From the NCBI RefSeq assembly GCF_020184175.1, contig NC_065531.1, positions 10,685,213 to 10,749,212 on the forward strand: DNA of 64,000 nucleotides. Direction: 5' to 3'. This document shows positions 41,052 through 53,394 of the stretch, one piece after another. The notes beneath the pieces were generated by a model. The model saw only the letters and a list, made by a program, of their open reading frames with translations, was not told the DNA's origin and made no database searches. Origin of the DNA: Aphis gossypii. Lineage: Eukaryota > Arthropoda > Insecta > Hemiptera > Aphididae. The translations under genes were made by a program, and so were the position numbers. The stretch's first letter is position 1. Every line of letters begins with the position of its first letter.

Positions 41052-44000
41052 TCCATATAATAACGAGTTAACTTGCCCTCTTGATTTTTTTTTAATAAGC
41101 TTTTTTGAAACTTGTCGTTCAATCTAAAGATAATAAAATACGAAAATGTTATTATATAACCTATACCCGAGATCGTTCGTTACGGACTAATTTGTTACGC
41201 ATTGTTCCCTATCAAAACTGAAACCTTTTCAACAATTTATCGATATAGATACTGGTTTGATAACTTTGAAAACTTGTTTATCATGCTATTCGTCAAACAT
41301 AACTTTTTTTTTTGTAATTGGAACGATTGAAATTTTTAAGTGACCCCTGTTATTTTTGTTTTGTATGTTTCATCATATTTGCTGATTCATAGTGATGATT
41401 CAATATAAACCTTTGATAATACTAACAAAAACTTACGCGCAAAAAATTTTTGTAACGATTGAGAAATAAAACTGCTCAAATATAATCGTAAAAAAGTGTT
41501 TATTTTACGACATGGTTATTTTGTCTTTAATTGAATAACATAATTTTGTTTCATAATTACACCGAATTTTATTATTCTCGTTTGCCATTCCTTAACAAAT
41601 ATTCTTACTAAAAATCTTAAATGTTAATCAAATGTTTTCCTTAAGGTAGGATCAAAATTCAAAATATCTTAGAAGACTATCAAATGTAATAGTTAATTTG
41701 TTATTGTCTTAAATTTTTGAAATGTACAAAAATATAAATTTAAGAACTGTACCATGTGTAAATACCATATCAATGTTATACCTGTATTGTTTATTTAGCT
41801 GGAAGTTTATTAATAATAATTACTATACATGAACTAAATATAATTTTTAATACCTGATTTACATTAAAATTTCACATAATAAACAAATAATGAATAAAAC
41901 TATGTTAATAATAATAATAATAAAATAGTGTTAGTAATTCCGTGAAATATGTTATATTATATAATGTGTATAAAGAAATTGTTCTAGACATAATATTATG
42001 TATGTGTTATTTTTTTTAAATATAAATAAATATATACAGGTTGATTTATAGAAATACAAATTTGATTTAAACACATTTTAAAGTTATCTGACATAATTAA
42101 CAAATAATTTATTTGAATTATTTGGTCTACCAACTATTAATTGTCTTCATTCAATGCCAAGTATATTAAATATTTTAATAAATATTGTGTTTAAAAATAT
42201 AACCCAAAAATATCCTAGATAAAACAAATAATTTACAACATGCAATTGTAAAATAACAATTTTTACATCGGTGATCACAGAGTATGAATAAAAATAATAA
42301 AAATAAAAATAAATAAAACACACATAATATATATAATATATATGTATATTATATATATATATACGTTTAATGTTTATTTAATATAACAATATGCAATTAA
42401 AATCAAATTAATAGCCTATACTTTGTTATAACTTAAATAAATTAATACCTTATGTAAAATTGAAAATCTTTCGAAAATATTATCGATAATTTATCTCCCA
42501 TAACAATAAATTGTACTTTAATAAATAAATAAAATGATTAATAGTTTTAGCTATACTATATTGCAAACCATCAAACATAACTAATTTATTTTAATTTTAT
42601 ACATTATATTTTAAACGAATTTAATAAACAGGGTTATTTATCAAGCATATTCACATTTGTTGTATTCATTAATAACTCATGCAATATAATATTATTATTA
42701 TTGTATAACATAATATACCGTTCAATGGTGATCCTTATTTTATTCAATAAGATCCATTCTTTTCTACTGTTAATTTTGTATTAATTTCAAAAATTCTGAT
42801 GTATTAATTGTAGCTTGAAAGATTCTAGTTTTTAAAAAATATTAAATAGTCGTTGTTCACAATAATCGAATTATTGTATAAAAGTTACACGGCGTGTTAT
42901 GTAGGCAATTTCGCTACATCGGAGTGTAATTATTGACTAGTATTACTCATTGTTCACTGTTAAATTAAAATAATAAACTACGATATTGATGTGCAACACG
43001 AATCATCACATACCTACATAGTAATTTGGCAAGATAAGTTTGTATGTATTTAAATCATTGGCTAAGTTTTAACAAGGAATTTATCAATTTCTAAAACCTG
43101 ACAACTTAATTATTTGTTGTTTAATACTTTAATGTATAATAGTCAGAAATAATTAGGTAGGCTCATACTCCTTTAGGTTAGGTTAACACTTAAGTTAGTA
43201 AGACAAAAAAATATTAAAATATTCATGTATGATGAATACATAATATGCATATTGTACACATATAACGTGTGCATAAAAAAGGAAGTATTTAAAATGATCG
43301 GTTAATTTTCTATGGTAAATGTATAATATAATGAAATAAGAATTTACACTGAAACAACTATTCTGAACTGATGAGTTGACATTTTTTCTGTAATAGGTAT
43401 CTAATATAATTAATAGTTTTTGGAATTTTCTTTCATATCACTATGACTATATTAAATTTAATAATTTGAGTAAATATAAATAGACAGTTCTAACACCGCC
43501 ACCGCCACCCGCCACTCGCCCAGCCATAGATGTCGCAACCGGTACACTACTACCCGATCAGCCATTATCTCACAGTACACATTATCATTATACTTATGTT
43601 ACTCGTATATACCTAAACATATATCTATATATCTTTATACCTATATACGTACAAAACACAAATACATGTTCCTATGTATACATGCGCATATCCCTGCAAC
43701 AGCATCATCAAAGAATCTGCTAGCACATCATAAATCTTTACATGCCAATAATTATGCATGTAATGTGAAATCCAAACATCGTAAGTTGTTTTTTCACACA
43801 CATATTTTTTTACTAAGGTTTTTTATCCATCATTTCCATACACCTAAAATCATTGCTCACAATGCGATTTAATAATTATAAATTATTAAATCAGTATAAA
43901 AACATATTTTTCATGAAAAGGTTTAGTGTCATTTCATAATGTTAAATTTAAGAGTCGTTTTTTTTTTTATTTCTTTATTAATAATAGAGAATTTTCGAGA

Positions 44001-44660
44001 CATAAACACAGCAGCAACAACAGCAATAATGCATTTGATATACCCAATCAGGATTTACCTCCAATGTAGGTTTAATGCTATTTTATTATTAGTCTAATTT
44101 ATCATATTCGGTATTTAGTGTTGATGAATAACCTATGGCTCATTACATTAAACGAGGTAGTTATAATGATGGAGGTATTTCTCGAGAACAAGATCATGAA
44201 TTTTTTGGTTGAAAGTGGATTGCCACAACCTTTCAACTAAAACCGTTTGTTTATAATGTAAGTTTATTATTATTATATCAATTTTTTTTAGAATAAAAAT
44301 TTATATTTTTTTACATTTTTAAAATCTATTTTCATTAATCATTGATGACTTGTGATTTTTTAAAACGTTTTTCATCCCTCCTAAAAAATTAGGTTGTGGC
44401 ACATAGGAAATTGTTTCGTGTCAACGACGATATTACAAATAACAATATAAACACAACAGTACAACACATAACACATAATAAAATATTTATTTAGTTCGAA
44501 TCATAAAATACAAAAATCAAGTAAATTGTGAATACCTACTTAAAAATACTTTTTAATCCATTATAATATTAAATAATAAATAATAATACAATGTTGTCAT
44601 AGTATGTAATGTAACTATTTCTCTATGTAGTAATTTTTTTCATTTTTTTTTTTTTTTTTT
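41052..44660. other. Intergenic AT-rich DNA without recognisable genes
   Basis: No coding-like composition, RNA gene or element ends found. Trinucleotide (ATA)n near 41,908-41,925 and a (TA)-rich stretch near 42,330-42,365 are present. A short GC-rich patch (accgccaccgccacccgccac) lies near 43,495-43,520. Confidence 0.5.
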
Positions 44661-45307
44661 TTGATTTCTTGTGAATCATTAAAAGACCTTTGTTCGATCA
44701 CGGACGCGAGTACGCGACGTATCTTATCTCAGCGACGTGTCGGACGGGGAAGCTCCACGGTAAAGTTGCTCCGCTCGCCACCTCACGCTGGTGTTGTGAT
44801 TGAACCGCGTGTACGGACAACGCGTTTTTCTTGGTTTAAGTCGTTGTGTCGTCTTCATACCGTTATGGCTTTATACAACATGCGTAATTGTAAGTGTGTG
44901 ACAGTTTGTCACCAGTCACCAAATCTGGCGTGTTCGCTCGTTATTATAGTTTTGTGGTGACCTCGTGGTCAACTGACCCGTTTGTTGGTCGTTATACTTC
45001 TATTATATACCGTGAAGTGAAGTGACAATTGTCATAAGTCCCAAGATATTTGGGGCCTGACTTGTTCACTATACTCCGGCTTAATTCGGGCGAGCAATAA
45101 TTGTATTATTATACGTCTATTATACCAAAAAGCTGTCGCCTTTCCAGCTTGGATCCGTCAGGACAGCAGTGTAGCAGCGCAGATCATATTATTATTATTA
45201 TACATATTATATTATATTATTATATTATGTAAAAGAAACCGTTTTGTTCGGTTTCCTTTTAGTTATTATTATTATTTCGCGTACAGGCCCGCATTATTTA
45301 TTATTTG

Positions 45308-45343
<36 letters not shown>

Positions 45344-45555
45344 ATTATATTATTAGATGTCCAGCGTGTAGGATCCGTTGCAATAATTATATTTATTTCG
45401 TTTGCTCTAAAATTTATATTATTGTATTTATACCTAATTTTTTATACCTTGGGTACCCTTCCCTATCCCAGCATCTCGTGAGTTGTTGCCGTCAACCGCA
45501 CCAATCGCAAAAGCGACTTCGGCGCAAACAGCCTTTTTTGTGTAGCAATTAAAGT
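44661..45555 (+). promoter_or_regulatory. CpG-rich block, candidate promoter and first exon of an unknown gene
   Basis: An abrupt GC/CpG-rich block (cacggacgcgagtacgcgacg, gtgtcggacgggg) follows a long T-run. ATG at 44865 begins MALYNMRN and is followed directly by a consensus donor GTAAGT at 44890, so a short coding first exon is possible. Further GC-rich pieces (44,990-45,180; 45,440-45,540) flank (TAT)n and an (AT)n run at about 45310-45340. No downstream exon could be linked, so this is inference from composition and one splice site. A decayed repeat is the alternative. Confidence 0.3.
45310..45340. repeat. (AT)n microsatellite
   Basis: About 30 bp of uninterrupted tatata within the CpG-rich block. 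Confidence 0.9.
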
Positions 45556-47694
45556 ACTATTAAGTTGTTTTATATAAGTTCTTTGAAGGATAAATGATTT
45601 TATCAGATCTTCAGGCATGTCATAACATTTTTTCTTAATTAACTTTGTTAGTCTTTTTACAATATTATTACCCACATAGCATTTTTCAATGTTAAAACTT
45701 ATATAAATGTTGAATTTTAGTTTAAGTTTAAAGGTGTACCTACTACCTACATATAAACATTACATAACATTTTATTAAATATTTATTTTTAAATACTTAA
45801 AATAGATTAATTTTTAAAATATCAATAAACATTTAAATTAGATTAAATTATATATATTTAAAAGTAAACTTTTTGTCAAGGCTTAACAAACGTATAAATT
45901 CTTACGTTTAAGTAAAGTTGTAGAAAGTATATTTATTAAGCATTCACCATTAAATCACAATTAAAGATTGGCTTTTAAATATAGAATACACATTTTAATT
46001 TAAATGGTTAATTTTAAACACATATATTAAAAGTCTTATTCAATTTTGTTAAATATAGGGCTATAGCCTTTTTAGTTCTCTTACATGGACGTATAAAAAA
46101 GTACATTTTTACAAAGTGGGCTAAACACAATTCTGGAGAACATACAGACCCCTTAGCCTCCCCCTTCTACGCTTAATAAAATATGTGCATCATATAAAAA
46201 ATAAGAAAACGATTTAAAATTTAAATTAAAGTATATTATTGCTACAATTTGGAGTTACATATACTACCATAACTTTGAAATATAATTAATTCATGTTCAC
46301 ATAATTTTGCCCAGTCATAGACAAGAGTTTTTTGTTTTTCATTTGTTCTATTATCGCACACCCTCTTTTTTGTTTATTCTTGTTTTTGGTAAACTACTAT
46401 AATACTCGTACATGTTGAAATATAAATAATATTAAAATAAAAAACAAATCGAAAATATTGTACATTAACTTAGTAAAAACTTTGTGAATATATTTTTGTT
46501 TGAATTTATTCCGATTATTACAGATTGTACAACAATAATCTGTGGTTAATACCTATTTTGGTTTTTAAAATAAAAATGCAAGCCTATGATGTTATTCACA
46601 ATGATAGTCGCATATTTTATTGTTTTGTTCAAGTATTATGTCAATCGTAGTAAAATATTATAATCCACCTGAATAACTTTTTATAGATTGTGTGGTTTAA
46701 TGGCTTATCTTTATTTTATTATAACAAAACGACTATCGAGACGACTATGTAAGGAATCGTGTTCTGGTGACATCGTGTATATACTATTTATAATTCATGG
46801 TTCACACCATAAATTCGTTTTCGTTATGTTAATTTCCCGGTTGCCCGGCGCACCACTCCGCCACTGTATATATACCTATATAGTTATAATTTAGGTACCT
46901 ATATAAATATTGGTATTAGAAAACAACAATAATATTTAATTTTTGGGTTAAACTTGCAGTTAATAAAATATTTTTAATTAATTTTAAAGTATAGGTACAT
47001 AAAAATGGTACATAAAAAAAAATTTAAATACTAGTAAATGATATTATGTGATCAATTTATTGTTAAAATATAAAGTATAAAGTACCTATAGAATATTTTG
47101 TATTATACCTATATTAATGAGTTTAAAAAGTATATGATAAATTCAGACAGTATATTGTATAATAATTAATAATAAACAGAAAATACAACAAATATAAATA
47201 GTAATCATATTTTCATTAAAATAAAAACAGTATTATTATAGACTGTTAATAACAGCGTCCGTTATAAAAATATTAAAACTAACATTACATATTATAGCAA
47301 TTACAAATATATGATGTGAAAATTACATTTTTATACAAATATAATATTTTATGTAATAAATTAAAATTTACTTTTAAAGTCTATACAGTATATAGTATAT
47401 ATTATACATACAAGTTGATACAGTTAATATATAAAACTTAACACTAAACATGGAAATATAATTAAATTGAAGACACAGAAATTGCAATTTCATCAGAATA
47501 AAGTTATTGTTTAAATAATATAATCAAATATTATGAAATATTATAATTATATTATACATACATATTATTATACATTGATTATTTCCATAATACCTAATAT
47601 AAATATATATATATTTACATACATGTTTAACTATATAATAATTATTAATTACAGTTAATAAATATAGGCCTATCTACCAACACAACATTAGCAT
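45556..47694. other. AT-rich DNA, no gene recognised
   Basis: Only low-complexity AT sequence with short open frames lacking balanced composition. A GC-richer bit near 46,820-46,870 (ccggttgcccggcgcaccactccgcc in part) is isolated. Confidence 0.5.
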
Positions 47695-48110
47695 TTAGTC
47701 TTTATAAGTGTGAATAATTGGAAATGAAATAGTTTGGTTACCACATTTAAGGATAATAAATTTACATTTAATTTTTTCCACAGGCCAACTATCCAAATTA
47801 CTACTAAGTTTATCAACTACATAAATATTCAATTTTGAACTTTCAATAGGCTTTTTATAAAAAAAAGTTTTCATTTTAAACGAGTAACCTAAAATAAAAA
47901 TATTTTGTTTTGATGTTTGGCATATTATATTTACAACTTTCACCACATCATCATCCATAGTTAGTAGGTATATAACAGTTAGCTTCATCCGTAATTTTAA
48001 TTTTCGTATTTTTAAAATTGAGAACTTTATATTGATAATGATTTAAATATTTTGTTACTAAAGGTCCATTATTATGCTCTAGTATTTTGCATTTGTTGGT
48101 CACTTATTGT
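47695..48110 (-). pseudogene. Frameshifted coding remnant, probably transposon-associated
   Basis: On the minus strand one frame reads CKILEHNNGPLVTKYLNHYQ, then YKVLNFKNTKIKITDEANCY, and stops. The next frame continues DDDVVKVVNIICQTSKQNIF and ends KCGNQTISFPIIHTYKD. Residue use is balanced over both halves and they abut, so this looks like one old protein broken by a frameshift. The closing pattern (SWPVEKIKCK...ISFPIIH) resembles C-termini of uncharacterised repeat-associated proteins in aphid genomes. That resemblance is from memory and should be searched. It lies just left of a Helitron cluster. Confidence 0.4.
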
Positions 48111-48216
48111 ATTTATTTTTCCTTGGCTGTGACATATTAAATTTATTATTTATTGTAATTGTATTGGACCAAGTGGTCATTTGTATTATGTTTTATATAT
48201 ATCTATAATCTATCTA

Positions 48217-49646
48217 TCTATATATATAAAAATGGAGACAAAAAAATTCGAAATTGCATCAGTTTAGAACGGCTGGGCCGATTTGGCTCAATTTTTTTTT
48301 AAATGATAGAGAATGTAGGGGATCGGGTTTATAGCATAAATTATGGACCTAACTTCTGTGAGTTAGAGATTTAGAGACCAAAACTGAGTTACACCGGTGG
48401 CGCCCTCTAGCAGATAAAAATATAAATATAAATATAATATAAATAATAATACAAATATCGATAATAGCAGGGCTTGAAATCGATTAATATCGATAAAAAT
48501 CGAAAAAAAAATATATTTTTATATTCTGGTTGATATACATTTTTTATTATAGACACTTAGAACTTTAGAGTAAACAAATATAATAGTTGGCACATTATTC
48601 ATTTTATTTTGAAACATTATCGTTTTATGTTATCAATGAACTTTTTCAATCAAAAACGACTATTGTTTTTTTGGAGATAATTAAAATTACAATACCAAGA
48701 CAAAGTTAATAAATAATTATAAAAAAAATATACGTAAATCGACAGTAAAACTTAGTAAAAAAAATGTTTAGCAGACAGCGGTAGTCATAAGAATTGAATA
48801 CGATTTGTTAAAAAATCCTTTATTATAATAGAATAAATTGGGTACTCACCATTTTGTTAGATATTTTTATAAGACAGGTAAAAAAATAAAATTATAATAG
48901 GAAAACAAAAAAACATGAACTGTAAAAAGTTGTAACGAAAAAAATGTAATTAAATAGAATATAATATAAATGTCCCGGAAACATGTATTGTCGTTACAAC
49001 GTTTGTAGAAATAATGAATTTCGTTTCCAAACGACGGACGGTCGCTAGACGGCCGTTGCTGAGAGAAAATTCTATTGTCTTCTTTAGCAACGCGTAACAC
49101 TCAACGATGGATATGACAGATTTTAATATTTCAAATTTTGTCAAGGAATATTTATATCACTGCTCACTACAATGACGTATTATTTTCACACCGCCAATAA
49201 TAAGTTCGTAAAATTCCGACGATTGAACGGAGGACCGTAAAAACGGGAAATTAGTTTTCAGGAAAATTAATTTAAGGACGATATTTTCAAAGAACTATAT
49301 TTTTTATGAACAGTATTCAAGACTTTTACTTAATAGAATATTTTTTTTCAAAATGTCATTTTTTTTTTTCGGAACAATAATACCATTGAATATTTTTATC
49401 AGGAAATTATTTCCTCAAAGACCGTTTATAAAGGATTAATATAAAACAGATTATACTACACAGGATCGTAGGAATCGGGATAGTATTTTAAAGTATAGTA
49501 AATAACAGAAGATTATTAACAAAGATTTGTAATTTACAATAAAGTATTTTACAGAACCGTACGAATCGGGACGATATTGAAAAATATACTATACCAATAA
49601 ACCATGGTAGTGGTAATAGGTTATCATGCTGTTATCAAAAAATAAA
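48217..49646 (+). mobile_element. Helitron-like 5' end (element D) and unassigned sequence
   Basis: A tctatatatataaaaatgga start at 48217 with a following gccgatttggctcaatttttt closely parallels the 5' ends of Helitrons B and C downstream (TC, A-rich start, ...gaccgatttcgctca). No matching 3' hairpin plus CTAG was found before 49,647, so the right boundary is unknown. The interval also holds a GC-rich piece near 49,020-49,090 (cgacggacggtcgctagac). No intact gene is present. Confidence 0.4.
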
Positions 49647-50245
49647 TCTTATATATAAAAATGAATCGCAAAATTTGGTAAGCGCATAACTCAACAACGC
49701 CTGGACCGATTTCGCTCATTCTTTTTTTGTTTGGGTCGTAATTGTCAGGAGAAGGTTCTTACGGACGAAAAATTTGAGAAAGTTATCGGATTAGAGAAAT
49801 ATGACGAGGTGGTGATGAAATTACAGAGGCGCCATCTATCCAGCAAATAGTCAACTAAATTATTTTTGGTAGTCAATGGCAACCATTTAAATAAAATAAA
49901 TCATTTATTTAAAATGTTTTTAAAAATGCATGCAAATAGACATACAAACAACGCAAATGTTCGCAAATGTTCGTTGAAGTCCAAGGATGGTTTTTACGGC
50001 TAGAAAAATTAGAATTATTGCTGGAAAAACCCTAAAAATAGCCCTTTTCTTTTTAAAATAGCCCTTCCTATAATATTTATAATATAATAGCTGACCCGAC
50101 ACGGCGTTGCCCGTGTGTTACTTTCTTTTTTTGCATTTTCGTATGCCGTGTGTTAATTTTTAATTTAATCTTATTGATAGTGCTAATATTACGTCGAATT
50201 CACGACGAAAGATTTGTAATGTGGCAGTTTTTGTGCCTACGTATT

Positions 50246-51103
50246 TTAAAAAATTCTCCTGAACAGAACCGTCACCCTGGTGATAGGGCGTTGTGAATAA
50301 AAAATCAAAAACTCTTCAGATCGGAGTTTGGTTTGATTCAACCTGATGAATGTTAATCTTTCCGTTTCAATTTTAACATACATGTCAACAACATATTTGT
50401 GATATAATCGCCGACATTTCAATATGTGATTATCTTCATTTTCCCGAATCATTAGGCGGTATGAATAATAGTTCATTGAACTGACTTTTTTGTTGGTTTC
50501 AGAACCTGTAAATAGATTTTGTTTTAATAACATTCAAATATAAAATTAAAATACATAATATAATGACTGAGATATTATCGCCATAGCTAAACTAATATTT
50601 TAGTTACCTGCAATGGGATTTATCATTTTTATTGAGAAATCGTAGCCATCTTCACCTTGCCAAAATATAATGGGATATTGCAGTGCATCATATGAGCGGT
50701 GTGTTTCCTTTATACGTTGTAATTGATCATTCCGACGCCGTAAAACAATATCACGGGATTCCAAGTTTTCTCCAACTACAACGATAACAACTTCATCAAT
50801 AGTTGGTGCATTAAAACGTCTTGTATGTTGACCTGCAGGTGTTTTATCAGCTCTGATTACAATTTTGTGATTATCGGATGGCATCAGATCCAGGGCAGTT
50901 TTAAACAATATAATCAATTGATTGTGCTGATGAAATAAAGTTTGTAATTGTTCTACAATAGACCTCTTTACTAAATTGTTATGTGCACAACGCAGATCAA
51001 TTTCTTGTGGTGAATTGCCCATAAAATAAATTTGCAGGAATTTGTTGTCGCTATCTGACACTGGTAACAGTGAACCTGCTCTGTGATATATTTGCCCTTG
51101 TAT
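50246..51103 (-). pseudogene. Helitron A Rep/helicase N-terminal fragment
   Basis: Minus-strand exons 51103-50608 and 50505-50246 encode IQGQIYHRAGSLLPVSDSDN, then KFLQIYFMGN, DLRCAHNNLVKRSIVEQL and further Helitron N-terminal-domain sequence. After a 102-bp intron comes GSETNKKVSSMNYYSYRLMI, then ETERLTFIRLNQTKLRSEE, where homology to the family stops and the element jumps to its 3' end. No helicase domain remains. The upstream exon is lost. Frames are otherwise open, which fits a recent copy. Confidence 0.75.
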
Positions 51104-51323
51104 CTGTAAATAAAAAAAATATATTATGGTGTGGTATAAATTAATGGATTGTCGGTGATCAAACTTAAATAATATTTGATCTTAAAAAGTATATATTTAG
51201 TTTTAACTAATATCTATCAAATATAAAATATAATAAAAGTGTCACTGAAACTGAAACACCATATAATATGATGACTAAGTGATATATTTCGTAATGATTA
51301 AGAAATTGAAGATTAGTGACACA

Positions 51324-51857
51324 TGTAATGATGTGCGTTTAAGCCATCATATCTTTTAAATGTTAAGTATTTTAGAAAATAATTATAATAATTATTAGCA
51401 ATTAAGATTAAGCACACACACACATACACACACACATTAAGATAGCATATTATAAGAATTCCAGTCTGCCGTTCAGGCGGGCATTCGCGTGATTATTGTC
51501 TTCTTGTACAGACGGCCAAAGGCGAGTTTAAAAGACTACGCAGATCGTCTGGACAGGAAGATATAGTTAAATAGTTATAAATGTTTGTAATAATAATTAA
51601 ATATATATATATTAATGTGTATCAAAAAAATTAAATACAATTAACAAGTATAGTGATTCAAAGAAAAAGATTTTTTACTTTAAAATATAAATCGGTCACC
51701 TAATTCTATATCTCAGACGAAAGCCACGATTTCAACAGACAAGTCAACACGGGAATCGGAGAGGTAATATAAGTTATGGTTATTTAATAGATAATAAATT
51801 TAGAAATATACAATCTCCCCCGATTAATTAAGTAAGCCTTGTTTACAAATCACTACA
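51324..51857 (+). repeat. 5' LTR of the retrotransposon (534 bp)
   Basis: It starts TGTAATG exactly where Helitron A homology ends and finishes ...CACTACA three bases before TGGCGCC. The TG...CA ends and the adjoining primer-binding site define it. A (CA)n tract is present at about 51412-51436, and a GC-richer piece at about 51,460-51,560 (gccgttcaggcgggcattcgc) may hold the R region. Without a second LTR copy the borders rest on these signals alone. Confidence 0.65.
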
Positions 51858-51860
51858 AAG

Positions 51861-51878
51861 TGGCGCCCACCTAGAGGC
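51861..51878 (+). other. Primer-binding site
   Basis: TGGCGCCCACCTAGAGGC begins with TGG, the complement of a tRNA CCA end, three bases after the LTR. TGGCGCCC is a common start of retroelement primer sites that use Lys-type tRNAs. The rest does not let me name the tRNA. Confidence 0.6.
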
Positions 51879-52164
51879 TCTTACCACGTTTAAAGCCCCC
51901 GAAATAATAAAATCTAAAAAAAAAAAAAAAAATCTACAAAATAAAAAAATAAAAAAATAATAATAAGAGTATATAAATAAATTAATATAAAAATATTATT
52001 TTATAATTATAATAAAACGAATTAATGCCTAAGTTTTCCATTTTTTTTTCCCTAAAATCATTATAATTATATCTTCACAAATTATATTATAAAATAATCT
52101 ATTTGGTGTTATATAAAAACCAAAAAAAAAAAAAAATATATAATAATAATAATAATTTTCATAA
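51879..52164 (+). other. Untranslated leader of the retrotransposon
   Basis: A-rich leader with runs of A (for example about 51,915-51,931 and 52,122-52,136) between primer site and gag. An in-frame TAA directly precedes the gag ATG, fixing the start. Confidence 0.6.
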
Positions 52165-53394
52165 ATGTCACAAAATAATAGTGATCAGGAAAATGAAATA
52201 GGAGAACCAATTTTTGTCTCACTATCAAATGAAATAAACAAATTTAAGAAACCTCAATTAATTTTAGAATTAAATAAAAGAAATTTAAATAGTGTGGGAA
52301 CAGTTACAGAACTCAAAAATAGATTATTAAAATATTTAAACGGTGAATCTTCCTCGGACGATTTTAGAACAATAAATGAAAATTATCAAAACTTAAATAA
52401 TCAAACCGAAACGAACAAAATGGATAGTAAAAAACTCTATTTTAAACCTAACATATTTTCCGATTCCTCATCTGATAGTATAGATGCGTTTTTAAAAAAA
52501 TATCAAAGGGCAGCTTCTATTAATGGCTGGTCTGAACAAGAAAAATTGCTATACATACCTGCATTCTTAGAGGGCCCAGCACTAACTTTTTATGAAAACA
52601 TCGAACATCAACATTTCAATAACTGGGCTGATTTAGAAAAACAACTTCGAAATGAATTCGAGCACATTGCTCATAAAGATATGCTTCGATTATTACTCGA
52701 GAAAAGAAAACAGTTAGACGATGAACTACCTATGGCATTTATTAATGAAATCGAATCACTTTGTAGACGTATAGATTCTGAAATGGCCCAACAAGAAATA
52801 ACTAGATATATAATGAAGGGTCTTAAACCAAATATTGCGAGATACATTGGAATATTAGATAATTCAACACTAAAATTATTAAAAGACAATATAAGAAAAT
52901 ACGAAATGGTAGAATTTATGGTAACGGGTGAAACAAATCAATCGCCTTCCGAAATAAAAACTGACATTATCACCAATAAATTAAATCAAATTTCAAATGA
53001 ATTCAATGAGAAAATAAATCTGCTTAATGAAAATAATAATAAATTTAAAAACGAAATGGAAAATATTATAAAACCCCAAATTCAAAATAATAATCTTAAT
53101 AAGCCCAACAATTTTAAAAAGAATCGTAGTTTTCTACCAAACAACAATATAAATAATAACAATATAAAAAAATGTAATATATGCTTTAAAAATAATCATA
53201 CCATGGAATTTTGTTACTTTAAAAACAAAAATAATTCAAATAACAATGATAAAATGCAATGTACAATTTGTTCTAGAAATAATCATTCTACAGAAAATTG
53301 CCGATTTAAAAATAACCCGATTAATTGTCAATTATGTAATATGATAGGACATTCAGCACAAACTTGTAGAAAATTTTCAATTCAAAAAAACTAA
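52165..53394 (+). CDS. Gag polyprotein with N-terminal SAP-like motif and three zinc knuckles
   Basis: 409 residues forming the retrotransposon particle and binding its RNA. Residues about 27-58 (FKKPQLILELNKRNLNSVG, then ELKNRLLKYL) match the SAP helix-extended-helix pattern used to bind DNA or chromatin. Residues about 85-250 (YFKPNIFSD, DAFLKKYQRAASINGWSEQE, ALTFYENIEHQHFNNWADLE) form the gag core of Ty3/gypsy elements. An Asn-rich linker precedes three CX2CX4HX4C knuckles at 337-350, 366-379 and 388-401. The start ATG follows an in-frame stop. The stop TAA at 53392 sits immediately after the slippery heptamer, so most ribosomes end here and a fraction continue into pol. A SAP motif in Gag is unusual; knuckles and core are standard. 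Confidence 0.88.
   Translation: MSQNNSDQENEIGEPIFVSLSNEINKFKKPQLILELNKRNLNSVGTVTELKNRLLKYLNGESSSDDFRTINENYQNLNNQTETNKMDSKKLYFKPNIFSDSSSDSIDAFLKKYQRAASINGWSEQEKLLYIPAFLEGPALTFYENIEHQHFNNWADLEKQLRNEFEHIAHKDMLRLLLEKRKQLDDELPMAFINEIESLCRRIDSEMAQQEITRYIMKGLKPNIARYIGILDNSTLKLLKDNIRKYEMVEFMVTGETNQSPSEIKTDIITNKLNQISNEFNEKINLLNENNNKFKNEMENIIKPQIQNNNLNKPNNFKKNRSFLPNNNINNNNIKKCNICFKNNHTMEFCYFKNKNNSNNNDKMQCTICSRNNHSTENCRFKNNPINCQLCNMIGHSAQTCRKFSIQKN
53385..53391 (+). promoter_or_regulatory. -1 ribosomal frameshift site A AAA AAC
   Basis: The heptamer is in register with gag (caa aaa aac taa). Slipping one base back makes the next codon cta at 53391, which opens the pol frame without any stop as far as 57842. 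This is the classic X XXY YYZ arrangement, and the zero-frame stop follows directly. A downstream stimulatory structure was not worked out. Confidence 0.82.

Noticed and set aside
38526..44697. Shared 15-base word aagacctttgttcga at 38526 and 44683
   Set aside because: In a 64-kb window about two 15-base matches are expected by chance even with even base use, and the flanks do not align.
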